Origin: Bordetella pertussis 18323 | GTDB lineage: Bacteria; Pseudomonadota; Gammaproteobacteria; Burkholderiales; Burkholderiaceae_B | Assembly: GCF_000306945.1 (NCBI RefSeq) | Contig: NC_018518.1 | Span: 3,348,001-3,412,000 of the forward strand | Length of the DNA stretch: 64,000 nucleotides | Reading direction: 5' to 3' | Shown: positions 26,625-34,436 of the stretch, piece after piece | How the letters are laid out: every line of letters begins with the position of its first letter | Numbering within the stretch: position 1 is the first letter of the stretch | Program-made: the position numbers and the translations under genes | Notes under the pieces: generated by a model | Database searches by the model: none | Seen by the model: the letters and a program-made list of their open reading frames with translations, nothing else | Told to the model about the DNA's origin: nothing

Positions 26625-27571
26625 GTGTGAACTGTCAATAGGTTGTATTTGTCCAGGTTGAGTCTGGAGATGGGTACAGCGCGCCCGATGCCTTGGTGGG
26701 GTCGATGCCAGTTGTAGTGGTGTAGCCAGGATTTCATGGCATCGGCTCGGTGTTGGGAGTTCTGGTAGGTGTGAGCGTAAGCCCACTCACGCAAGGCCGA
26801 CTGGATGAAGCGTTCGGCCTTGCCATTGGTCTGTGGGCGGTAAGGTCGGGTAAAGCGGTGCTTGATGCCCAGCTCATGGCACAGCGCGGCGAAGGCGCGG
26901 CTGCGAAAGGCCGAGCCATTGTCGGTGAGCAAGCGCTGGATGGTCACGCCCAGGCGCTGGTAGTAGGCCACTGCGTCCTTGAGGAACTGGACGGCGCTGG
27001 GGAAGCGCTCGTCGGGGTGGATGTCGGTGAAGGCCACGCGGGCGTGGTCATCGATGGCCACGAAGACGAAGTCCCAGCCGGCCCCCTCAACGGTATCGCG
27101 TCGGTTGCCCGTGACCCGGTGGCCAGGGCGCTGGATACGTCCCAGCTTCTTGATGTCGATGTGCAGCAGATCGCCGGGGGCCTGATGCTCGTAGCGCACC
27201 ACCGGCTCGGCCGGCTCCAGGTCGGCCAGGTGCGACAGACCGGCGCGGGCCAGGACGCGGCTGACGGTGCTGGCTGACACGCCCAGCGCCTGGGCGATGC
27301 GCGCTTGGGTCAGCCGCTTGCGGCGCAGCTCCACGATAGCCAGCGCCTTGGCCGGCGCAATCGCTCGGGGCGAGACCGTCGGGCGCGAGGACGCATCGGC
27401 CAAGCCCGCCTGGCCCTGAGCCAGGAAGCGGCCCAGCCATTTGCGCACAGTCGGCGCGGTGACCCCATAGGCGCGGGCCGCTTCAGGCACACAAACTTGA
27501 TGGGCGATCAATTGCTGGACCATTTCGAGTCGACGTAGGAAGGTCAATCGGGCATGCTTATGGGTGTTCAT
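26621..27571 (-). CDS. IS481 transposase (copy 6, E308K)
   Basis: 316 residues, with one change from the consensus: Lys for Glu at residue 308 (NLDKYN), close to the C terminus. The DDE triad is intact. The final Thr codon and TAG come from the flank, which also holds the TAG of the LysR gene on the other strand. Confidence 0.95.
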   Translation of the reverse strand: MNTHKHARLTFLRRLEMVQQLIAHQVCVPEAARAYGVTAPTVRKWLGRFLAQGQAGLADASSRPTVSPRAIAPAKALAIVELRRKRLTQARIAQALGVSASTVSRVLARAGLSHLADLEPAEPVVRYEHQAPGDLLHIDIKKLGRIQRPGHRVTGNRRDTVEGAGWDFVFVAIDDHARVAFTDIHPDERFPSAVQFLKDAVAYYQRLGVTIQRLLTDNGSAFRSRAFAALCHELGIKHRFTRPYRPQTNGKAERFIQSALREWAYAHTYQNSQHRADAMKSWLHHYNWHRPHQGIGRAVPISRLNLDKYNLLTVHT

Positions 27572-27668
27572 CCGGCCGGGCTCCTTGAGTGAACTGGGGG
27601 ATCGGCGATTTCCAGTTTCTCAAATCCGGTTCGGATGAACCATGCATACAACCTATTGAATCTTCACA
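26626..27668 (-). mobile_element. IS481: IS481 copy 6 (recombinant junction)
   Basis: 1,043 bp, minus orientation, leader variant GATCCC. The left flank is GCTAGG and the right flank ACTAGG: mismatched. The right flank matches the right flank of copy 2 when inverted. The left flank matches the left flank of copy 4 when inverted. Confidence 0.95.
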
Positions 27669-27682
27669 ACTAGGGGGCCGAC

Positions 27683-28465
27683 ATGAAAGAGCGCACCAAA
27701 TCCATCGTCTATCCCCTGCTGCTGCTGGCCGCGCTGCTGGTGCTGTGGTTCATCGCCAACCGCTACCTCGGCGTGCCGTACTACGTGCTGCCGCCGGTCG
27801 AAGGCGTGCTGGCGGCGCTGTACCGCGGCTATGTGCAGGGCGATTTCTGGGGAGATTTCGGCTTCACGCTGGCGTCCATGGCGATCGGCTACGTGGGCGG
27901 CTGCACGGCGGCCTTCATCATCGGCGTGCTGTTCGCCGAATACCGCTGGCTGGAACGCCTGCTGTATCCCTTCGTGCTGGCCCTGCAGTCCATGCCCAAG
28001 GTCGCCCTGGCCCCGCTGATCCTGGTGTGGTTCGGCTTCGGGCTGGAGTCCAAGGCCATCATGGTGGCCCTGGTCTGTTTCTTCCCCATGTTCATCAACA
28101 CGGCGGTGGGCCTGGAGGCCACCGATCCGGCCCTGCTGGACCTGATGCGGGCGTTCTCCGCCAGCCGCTGGCACATCCTGACGCGCATCAAGATCCCGTC
28201 GGCGGCCAGCCACATCTTCGCCGCGCTGCAGATCTCGGTGGTGCTGGGGCTGATCGGCGCGGTGGTGGCCGAGTTCGTCTCGTCGTCGAAGGGGCTGGGC
28301 TACCTGATCAACGCGGCGACGACCACGCTGGACACCAGCACCATGTTCGCCGCGCTGATCAGCCTGGCCGTGCTCGGCATCGCCGGCAGCCAGCTGATCA
28401 GGGTCCTGCATCGCAAGCTGGTGTTCTGGGACCGCGGCGAAGCCGGACGGACCCTCACCGAGTAG
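27683..28465 (+). CDS. ABC transporter permease, NitT/TauT (SsuC/TauC) type, separated from its ATPase
   Basis: 260 residues from ATG 27683, with a G-run just upstream inside the IS481-6 flank. Six hydrophobic segments; the cytoplasmic EAA-type loop reads FSASRWHILTRIKIPSAASHI (about residue 160), which docks on the ATPase. It has no ATPase or binding protein beside it, yet this transporter type always needs one. The matching IS481 flanks (ACTAGG) indicate it once followed the ATPase now at 5314-6102. Its promoter was in that operon, so present expression would depend on read-through from the IS. Confidence 0.88.
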   Translation: MKERTKSIVYPLLLLAALLVLWFIANRYLGVPYYVLPPVEGVLAALYRGYVQGDFWGDFGFTLASMAIGYVGGCTAAFIIGVLFAEYRWLERLLYPFVLALQSMPKVALAPLILVWFGFGLESKAIMVALVCFFPMFINTAVGLEATDPALLDLMRAFSASRWHILTRIKIPSAASHIFAALQISVVLGLIGAVVAEFVSSSKGLGYLINAATTTLDTSTMFAALISLAVLGIAGSQLIRVLHRKLVFWDRGEAGRTLTE

Positions 28466-28468
28466 GCG

Positions 28469-29560
28469 CTAATCTTGCCCAAGTCCCGCCAAGGCGCGGT
28501 CGAAGATCTCGCGCGATTGCACCAGCACCCCGGCGCGCCAGTCCGGCGCGCTGGGGTAGAACGCCTCGCGGATGTCGCGCATCAGCATGGCGCGCAGCGC
28601 GCCGTCGGCGTCCTGGTGCTCCCACAGCCAGCGCGCCGCCATCGAGGCGCGCTGCATGCGCGGACGCGGCAGCGTGCCGAACTCCACCACTACCGCCGTG
28701 GTCTCGGCCTCGGGCAGCATGGCCACGAAGGCATCGACCAGCAGGCCCTGGTAACGCGCCACGGCCTTGTGCGTCACGCCGTCGCGGTTGACCGCGCGCT
28801 CGCCCCACCAGCGCCGCGCCCGTTCGTAGGCCGGGCTGCCGGCCTCGTGGAAACACAGGAACACGTGGCCGCGCTCGGGACCGATGCCGGTATGCAGGTC
28901 GATGAAGGCGGCCTGGCGCACGCCCGCCAGATGGGTGGCGATGGCCTCGCGCAAGGCGCGGTTGGACCATTGCTGGCGCATGCCGCCATAGAAGATGCCG
29001 GTCGGGTGGCTGTACTGCCCGCCGTTGAAGGCATCCGAATAGACCTGCTCGCCCACCGATTCGCGGAAATCCGACAGCTTGCGGAATATCGCCTCGACGT
29101 CCTGCTCGTCCCAGTGGTCGCGCGCGATCAGCGCATGCACCTCGGCGTAGCGCGGATTCTGCGGCAGGGGCTGGCTGAAGTCGACGAAGTTGCGGTTCAG
29201 GTCGACGTTTTCCTCGGTGAACCGCAAGGCATGCGCGAACCCCCACGGGTTGTGCGCGTGCAGCAGCAGCACGCCGGTGTCGCGCGGCAGGCGCGACGGA
29301 TCGAGACGGCGCAGCCAGTCGGTCTGCGCCGCCGAGCCGCTGTAGCCTTCGATGCCATGCGTGCCGCAGCCCACCACCACCATCCGGCTGGCCTGCGCGC
29401 CGCCCAGGCGCGCCACGTCGAGATACAGCGCTTCACCGTCGGGGCCGCGCTGTGTATCGTGGCAATAGGAATGGATATCGGCCCCGGCGGCGCGCGCCGC
29501 CTCCAGGAATTTGGCGCGGGCCTGCGCATAGGTTTCGGAGAAAGGATCGGACGCGTGCAC
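28469..29560 (-). CDS. M14-type zinc carboxypeptidase-like protein (DUF2817)
   Basis: 363 residues. I chose GTG 29560 (VHASDPFSETY) because AGGAG lies 6 bp upstream and no in-frame ATG exists nearby. Metal and active-site landmarks: GTHGIEGYSGSAAQ (His and Glu ligands, about residue 68), NRNF (about 123), DLHTGIGP (His ligand, about 228) and VVEFGT (general-base Glu, about 304). No signal peptide, so a cytoplasmic peptidase or amidohydrolase. It is convergent with the permease with only 3 bp between stops. Confidence 0.85.
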   Translation of the reverse strand: MHASDPFSETYAQARAKFLEAARAAGADIHSYCHDTQRGPDGEALYLDVARLGGAQASRMVVVGCGTHGIEGYSGSAAQTDWLRRLDPSRLPRDTGVLLLHAHNPWGFAHALRFTEENVDLNRNFVDFSQPLPQNPRYAEVHALIARDHWDEQDVEAIFRKLSDFRESVGEQVYSDAFNGGQYSHPTGIFYGGMRQQWSNRALREAIATHLAGVRQAAFIDLHTGIGPERGHVFLCFHEAGSPAYERARRWWGERAVNRDGVTHKAVARYQGLLVDAFVAMLPEAETTAVVVEFGTLPRPRMQRASMAARWLWEHQDADGALRAMLMRDIREAFYPSAPDWRAGVLVQSREIFDRALAGLGQD

Positions 29561-29665
29561 ATTGGCTCCTAGACATGGGTTGGCAAATTCAATCCCATTC
29601 TACGGAATGGTTCTGGAATTTTTTTTCGTTTTCCCGCTCGAGATATGCCGTTTACAGGTGAAATC

Positions 29666-31141
29666 ATGTCGTTGAATCTGGGCCAGCTTACTGACCCGAA
29701 CAAGAACCCCGCCGCCATTGCGCTGATCGACTGCCTCGACCACGAGGCGCCGCGGATCTACACCCACGGGGACCTGGACCGGCTGGCCAACGCCTGCGCG
29801 CGCGGCCTGTTGCGCAAGGGCCTGAAAACGGGCGACGCCGTCGCCCTGATGGGCATCAACCGCGCCGAGTTCCTGATCGCCTACCTGGGCATCATGCGCG
29901 CGGGCATGGTGGCCGTGCCGGTCAACTACAAGCTGGCGCCCGACACGCTGTCGTTCCTGCTGCAGGACTGCCAGGCGCGTCTGGCCTTCGTCGACAAGCC
30001 GCGCGCGGCGCTGGCGCCGGCCGGGCTGGACACGGTGCGCTTCGACACCGCGCAATGGGACGAATTTCTCGACCCGGGTCCGTTCGAGACGTACGCGCCG
30101 CCGCTGCGCACCACGGCCATGATCCTCTACACCTCGGGCTCGACCGGCCGCCTCAAGGGCGTGCAGCTGTCGCACGACGGCCAGCTCTGGACCATCCGCT
30201 CGCGCTTCCTGAACCGCAAGGACTTCGACGACGAGCGCTTCATCGTGGCCGCGCCGATGTTCCACATGAACGCGCTGGCCAACTGCAAGTTCGCGCTGGC
30301 CGCCCACGCCAGCATCGTGCTGCTGCCGCAGTTCGACACGCATCGCTTCATCGAGGCGCTGGGACGGCACGAAGTGACGTGGATCACCTCGGTGCCCACC
30401 ATGATGGCGCTGGTGGTCAAGGAAAAGCAGGCGCTGGCGCAGATCGACACCGCCCGCGTGCGCTATATCCGCATGGGCTCGGCGCCGGCCACCGACCAGC
30501 TCTACGAGGCCGTGCGGCGCGCCTTCCCCAATGCCGCGATCGCCGGCGGCTACGGCACGACCGAGGCCGGCCCCATCGTCTTCGGCCCCACCCAGGGCCG
30601 CGCGCTGCCGGGCGGCGGCGGGCTGGGCTGGGTGCTGCCCGACGTGGAAGTGCGCCTGGTGGACGCGCAAGGCCGCGACGCCGACGAAGGCGAGCTGTGG
30701 ATGCGCACGCCCGCCAACATGCTGGGCTACCTGAACCTGCCCGACAAGACCCGCCAGGTCCTGACCGAGGACGGCTGGTATATCTCGGGCGACGTGTTCC
30801 GGCGCGACAGCGACGGCTGCTACTACTTCATCGGCCGCGCCGACGACATGTTCAACTGCGGCGGCGAGAACATCTACCCGGGCGAGATCGAGCAGGTCAT
30901 CGAGCGCCTGCCCGCCGTCATGCAGGCCTGCGTGGTGCCGGTGGCCGACGAGATCAAGGGCCACAAGCCGGTGGCGTTCGTGGTGCTGCAGCGGGGCATG
31001 AGCCTGTCGGAACAGGACGTCAAGTCGTACGTCCTGGCCAATGCGCCGGCCTACCAGCATCCGCGCCGCGTGTTCTTCGTCGAGTCGCTGCCGCTGGCGG
31101 CCACCAGCAAGGTGGACCGGCGCGCCCAGGCCGAGGCGTAG
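29666..31141 (+). CDS. Acyl-CoA synthetase / AMP-dependent ligase
   Basis: 491 residues from ATG 29666 (MSLNLGQLTDPNKNP); an upstream ATG at 29645 is less likely. ANL-family motifs in order: YTSGSTGRLKGVQLSH (P-loop), GGYGTTEAGP, GWYISGDVF, GRADDMFNCGGENIYPGEIE (hinge) and the catalytic Lys in SLPLAATSKVDRR. It activates a carboxylate to acyl-AMP and then acyl-CoA. It is monocistronic: a strong hairpin follows. Substrate unknown; the length fits medium-chain or aryl acids. Confidence 0.9.
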   Translation: MSLNLGQLTDPNKNPAAIALIDCLDHEAPRIYTHGDLDRLANACARGLLRKGLKTGDAVALMGINRAEFLIAYLGIMRAGMVAVPVNYKLAPDTLSFLLQDCQARLAFVDKPRAALAPAGLDTVRFDTAQWDEFLDPGPFETYAPPLRTTAMILYTSGSTGRLKGVQLSHDGQLWTIRSRFLNRKDFDDERFIVAAPMFHMNALANCKFALAAHASIVLLPQFDTHRFIEALGRHEVTWITSVPTMMALVVKEKQALAQIDTARVRYIRMGSAPATDQLYEAVRRAFPNAAIAGGYGTTEAGPIVFGPTQGRALPGGGGLGWVLPDVEVRLVDAQGRDADEGELWMRTPANMLGYLNLPDKTRQVLTEDGWYISGDVFRRDSDGCYYFIGRADDMFNCGGENIYPGEIEQVIERLPAVMQACVVPVADEIKGHKPVAFVVLQRGMSLSEQDVKSYVLANAPAYQHPRRVFFVESLPLAATSKVDRRAQAEA

Positions 31142-31165
31142 CGCAAGAAGACTGTGCCGATCGGC

Positions 31166-31192
31166 AATGGGCTGCTCCATGAGCAGCCCATT
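31166..31192 (+). terminator. Perfect 12-bp hairpin after the CoA ligase
   Basis: AATGGGCTGCTC (31166-31177) and GAGCAGCCCATT (31181-31192) pair perfectly around a CAT loop, 24 bp after the ligase stop. This is one of the cleanest terminators in the window, though without a T-tract. Confidence 0.75.
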
Positions 31193-31282
31193 CCAATTCC
31201 GGGCCCGGACACGCCCGAGAAGGCACTTATTTTCCACGCGCCGGCGCGTAGCATGGATCCATCGCATCAATAAGGTGGAGAC

Positions 31283-31831
31283 ATGCGCTTCAATGCCACA
31301 TCGGTTGCCGGCGCCGCGCAGCCGCAACGCCTGCACGGCCTGGCGGCCGACATCGACCGCGCCGTCGCCGCGGCCAGCACGGCCCAGACCCCGGCCGCGG
31401 TGGCCGGCGTGCTGGCCGCCTACCGCGAACCCGACGAACTGCTGACGCCGGCCCAGCAGGCCGGCAACGCCGAGCACTACGCCCGCCACCTGCTCTACGC
31501 CCATCCGCTGGGGCGCTTCAGCATCGTGGCGCTGGCCTGGCAGCCGGGGCAATGCACGCCGGTGCATGGCCATTTCACCTGGTGCGCCTACGCCGTGCTG
31601 CGCGGCGCCATGCAGGAGGAACAATACGACTGGGACGCGGCCGGCCAGTGCGCGCTGGCCACGCGCGTGGTCGCGCGCGCGCCGGGCGATTGCGTGGCCA
31701 GCCTGGCGGGGCTGGACGCCATCCACCGGCTGCGCAATGTCGGCGCCGGCACGGCGATCTCGCTGCACGTCTACGGCGTCGAGGGCGACCGGGTCGCCAC
31801 CCACGTCAACCGCATCGCCCGCGCCGCGTGA
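31283..31831 (+). CDS. Cysteine-dioxygenase-family cupin (thiol dioxygenase)
   Basis: 182 residues from ATG 31283, with AAGGTGGAG upstream. The iron-binding histidines are visible: PVHGHFTWCAYAVLRG (two His), and a third in DAIHRLRN; the fourth typical His is in SLHVYG. The family oxidises cysteine or 3-mercaptopropionate to sulfinates with Fe(II) and O2. The neighbouring Cys that forms the Cys-Tyr cofactor in mammalian enzymes cannot be assigned. It converges on an Lrp-type regulator 15 bp away. Confidence 0.8.
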   Translation: MRFNATSVAGAAQPQRLHGLAADIDRAVAAASTAQTPAAVAGVLAAYREPDELLTPAQQAGNAEHYARHLLYAHPLGRFSIVALAWQPGQCTPVHGHFTWCAYAVLRGAMQEEQYDWDAAGQCALATRVVARAPGDCVASLAGLDAIHRLRNVGAGTAISLHVYGVEGDRVATHVNRIARAA

Positions 31832-31846
31832 GGGCGGCCGCGGGCG

Positions 31847-32308
31847 CTACGACGCGTAGTCGACCGGCAGCGCGGTGGTGTACTTGAGCTGCTCCATGGC
31901 GAACGACGAGCTGACGTCGTGCAGGTCGGCGATGCGGATCAGCTTCTTGTAGACCGTGTCGTAGGTGGAGATATCGGGCACCACCACGCGGATCAGGTAG
32001 TCGATGTCGCCGCTCATGCGGTAGAACTCGACCACCTCGGGGATGTCGGTCACGTGGTCGGCGAAGCGGTCCAGCCAGGCCTGCGAGTGCTGGTTGGTCT
32101 TGACCGAAATGAAGACCGTCACGCCCACGTTGAGCGCGACCGGATCGCACAGCGCGACCTGGCGCCGGATCACCCCGCTTTCCTTCAGCTTCTGCACCCG
32201 CCGCCAGCATGGCGTGGTCGATAGGCTGACCTGGTCCGCAATGGACTGGATCGGCGTCTCCGCGTTCTCCTGGAGAATCGCAATGATCTTCCTGTCTGTG
32301 GCATCCAT
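31847..32308 (-). CDS. Lrp/AsnC-family transcriptional regulator
   Basis: 153 residues from ATG 32308, standard length. HTH: PIQSIADQVSLSTTPCWRRVQKLKESG; the RAM effector domain includes VEFYRMSGDIDYLIRVVV. It closely resembles the Lrp protein at 62484 in the window (shared STTPCWRR/SVTPCWRR and VVEFYRM-GDIDYL), so the two are paralogs. Amino-acid-responsive control is expected; the target is unknown. Confidence 0.92.
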   Translation of the reverse strand: MDATDRKIIAILQENAETPIQSIADQVSLSTTPCWRRVQKLKESGVIRRQVALCDPVALNVGVTVFISVKTNQHSQAWLDRFADHVTDIPEVVEFYRMSGDIDYLIRVVVPDISTYDTVYKKLIRIADLHDVSSSFAMEQLKYTTALPVDYAS

Positions 32309-32371
32309 GTTCGCACCGCCATGAAAAGGCGCGGCGGCCTCCCGCGAGGGAAGCCGTCCGCGCCGGGATGA

Positions 32372-32397
32372 GCGGCGGGCGCGGCTGCGCCCGCCGC
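32372..32397 (-). terminator. Perfect 11-bp hairpin downstream of the TctC gene
   Basis: GCGGCGGGCGC (32372-32382) pairs with GCGCCCGCCGC (32387-32397) around a GGCT loop, just past the TctC-family stop at 32409 on the minus strand. Confidence 0.7.
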
Positions 32398-32408
32398 GGC
32401 CGTACTGC

Positions 32409-33398
32409 TCAATCGATGGTGACCTTGGCGTCCTTGATGACCTTGCCCCAGCGCGCGGTCTCCTGCTCCACCAGCCGGGCCAGTTCCTCGGGCGTGGACG
32501 GCGCCGGCTCGGCGCCCTGCTTGGCGATGCTCTGCTTGACGTCGGGCAGGGCCAGCAAGGCGTTCACGTCCTTGTTGATCTTGGCGATGATGGGCTGCGG
32601 CGTGCCGGCCGGCGCGAACAGCGCCCACCAGGTCGTGACGTCGTAGCCCTTGACCCCGGCCTCGTCCATCGTCGGCACGTCGGGCAGGTCGGGCGAGCGC
32701 TTGGGCGAGGTCACCGCCAGCGCGCGCAGCTTGCCCGCCTTGATATGCGCCAGGGCGGCGGGAAGATTGTCGATCGCCATCGGCACCATGCCCGCCATCA
32801 CATCGGTGAGCGCCGCGTTGCTGCCCTTGTAGGGCACGTGCGTGATGGGCGTATCCGTCATGCGCTTGAACAGTTCGGACGACAGGTGCGGCGAGGTGCC
32901 GGCGCCCGGGCTGGCGTAGAACGCCTTGGACGGGTCGGCCTTGAAATAGGCCAGCAGTTCGCTGACGCTTTTGGCCGGCACCGACGGATTGACCACCAGC
33001 ACGTTCATCACGGTGGCGATCTCGGAGATCGGCGCGAAGTCCTTGATGTGGTCGTAGCCCGGGTTCTGGTACAGGCCCGGATTGATGGCGTGCGTGTTGA
33101 TCGAGCTCATGTAGAGCGTGTAGCCGTCGGCCGGCGCGTGGGCGCCCGCCTGGGCGCCGATATTGCCGCCGGCGCCGGGCCGGTTCTTGACCACCACGGG
33201 CTGGCCCCACATCTTGCTGAGATTGTTGGCAACCAGGCGCGTGAAGAAATCCGAGCTGCCGCCCGGCGGGAACGACACGATCATCGTCACGGGCTTGGTG
33301 GGATACGCGGCCCCGCTCGCCACGGCCGGGCCGGCCAGCATGCCCGCGGCGGCGCACACGGCCCAGGTCGCCAGCAGGCGGGATTGAATGGACTTCAT
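32409..33398 (-). CDS. TctC/Bug-family periplasmic solute-binding protein
   Basis: 329 residues from ATG 33398 (MKSIQSRLLATWAV), with a signal peptide ending near AVASGA. Family motifs: YPTKPVTMIVSFPPGGSSDF, GQPVVVKNRPGAGGNIG, GYTLYM, ITHVPYKGSN and PTMDEAG. It binds a carboxylated ligand in the periplasm. Bordetella carries many such orphan 'Bug' proteins; no TctAB permease is adjacent. Monocistronic, with a terminator after it. Confidence 0.92.
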   Translation of the reverse strand: MKSIQSRLLATWAVCAAAGMLAGPAVASGAAYPTKPVTMIVSFPPGGSSDFFTRLVANNLSKMWGQPVVVKNRPGAGGNIGAQAGAHAPADGYTLYMSSINTHAINPGLYQNPGYDHIKDFAPISEIATVMNVLVVNPSVPAKSVSELLAYFKADPSKAFYASPGAGTSPHLSSELFKRMTDTPITHVPYKGSNAALTDVMAGMVPMAIDNLPAALAHIKAGKLRALAVTSPKRSPDLPDVPTMDEAGVKGYDVTTWWALFAPAGTPQPIIAKINKDVNALLALPDVKQSIAKQGAEPAPSTPEELARLVEQETARWGKVIKDAKVTID

Positions 33399-33696
33399 TG
33401 GAAATTCCCTTATAGATGTGTTGTATGGCTGCGCCTTGCCAGCATCAGCCCCCGTTCCCGGCATTATGGAAGTCGCGCAGGAAAATATATTTGCGACTTC
33501 TGGCTCGAAAACGGCCAAACCGGGAATTAATTTCTAATATATCCCGGGTTGCAGGGTAATTTCTTACAATTATTAGTTATATCGTGCGGCTATTTTTCTC
33601 TATAGGCGGCCTGGACGCGCCGGCCGCCGGCGGCGAAGTCGGTTACTCTCGTCGTTTGTCCAGGCGCCCCGCCGCCTCGCCCGCATCAGGAGCTGT
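33399..33696. other. Divergent intergenic region, AT-rich
   Basis: This 298-bp region lies between the minus-strand TctC gene and the plus-strand riboflavin synthase-like gene. It is strongly AT-rich from about 33480 to 33605 (for example TTACAATTATTAGTTATATC at 33564-33583), suiting two divergent promoters. I found no FMN riboswitch pattern and no small ORF. Confidence 0.5.
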
Positions 33697-34398
33697 ATGT
33701 TTACTGGCATCGTCCAAGGCACCGCCACCATCGCCGGCATCGCCGACCGGCAAGGCCTGCGCACCTTCACCATCGATTTCCCGGCCGGTTTCTGCGTCGA
33801 CCTGGCCATCGGCGCCAGCGTATCGGTCGACGGCGTCTGCCTGACCGTCACGCGCATCGTGTCGGCCGACACCGCCACCTTCGACGTCATGCTGCAAAGC
33901 CTGGACATCACCACGCTGGGCGGGTATGCGGTCGGCGCGCGCGTCAACGTCGAGCGCGCCGCCAGGGATGGCGCCGAGATCGGCGGCCACCCGCTGTCGG
34001 GCCATATCGATTTCGCCGCGGCCGTCGAACGCGTCCGGAGCATGGACAACAACCGCGTGCTGCGCATCGGCATCCCGCCGGCGTTTCGCAAGTATGTGTT
34101 CGCCAAGGGCTATATCGCCGTCAACGGCGCCAGCCTGACCGTCTCGGAAGTCGACCGCGGGGAAGGCTGGTTCGAAGTCTGGCTGATTCCCGAAACGCGC
34201 CGCATGACGGTGTTCGAGGAAAAGCAGGCCGGCGATGCGCTGAACATCGAGATCGAGCGCAGCACCCAGGTGGTGGTCGACACGGTGCGCGAAGCCGTGC
34301 AGGAAAGCCTGGGCAAGCTGCAGCCCGTGCTCGAGGCCATCCTCAAGGAGAAGGGCCTGAGCCTGGAAGACTTCGTGCGCCCGCCGGCGCTCAAGTAA
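33697..34398 (+). CDS. Riboflavin synthase alpha-subunit family protein (lumazine-binding repeats)
   Basis: 233 residues starting with the classic MFTGIVQGTATI. Two lumazine-binding repeats: VSVDGVCLTVT (about 43-53), GGHPLSGHIDFAAAV (about 93-107) and IAVNGASLTVSEV (about 142-154). Canonical enzymes join two lumazine molecules to make riboflavin. This one stands alone, without ribB, ribH or an FMN riboswitch, and has a C-terminal tail (LEDFVRPPALK) of the long, second-paralog type. It may be a paralog rather than the housekeeping enzyme. Confidence 0.82.
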   Translation: MFTGIVQGTATIAGIADRQGLRTFTIDFPAGFCVDLAIGASVSVDGVCLTVTRIVSADTATFDVMLQSLDITTLGGYAVGARVNVERAARDGAEIGGHPLSGHIDFAAAVERVRSMDNNRVLRIGIPPAFRKYVFAKGYIAVNGASLTVSEVDRGEGWFEVWLIPETRRMTVFEEKQAGDALNIEIERSTQVVVDTVREAVQESLGKLQPVLEAILKEKGLSLEDFVRPPALK

Positions 34399-34408
34399 GG
34401 CAAGCCGC

Positions 34409-34425
34409 CCGGCCGGCACGGCCGG
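34409..34425. terminator. Shared hairpin between convergent genes
   Basis: CCGGCCG (34409-34415) and CGGCCGG (34419-34425) form a 7-bp stem with a GCA loop, between the convergent stops at 34398 and 34437. Confidence 0.5.
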
Positions 34426-34436
34426 CCAGGCGCCGC

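Noticed and set aside
33540..33697. FMN riboswitch before the riboflavin synthase-like gene
   Set aside because: The upstream sequence is AT-rich and lacks the conserved RFN-element segments.
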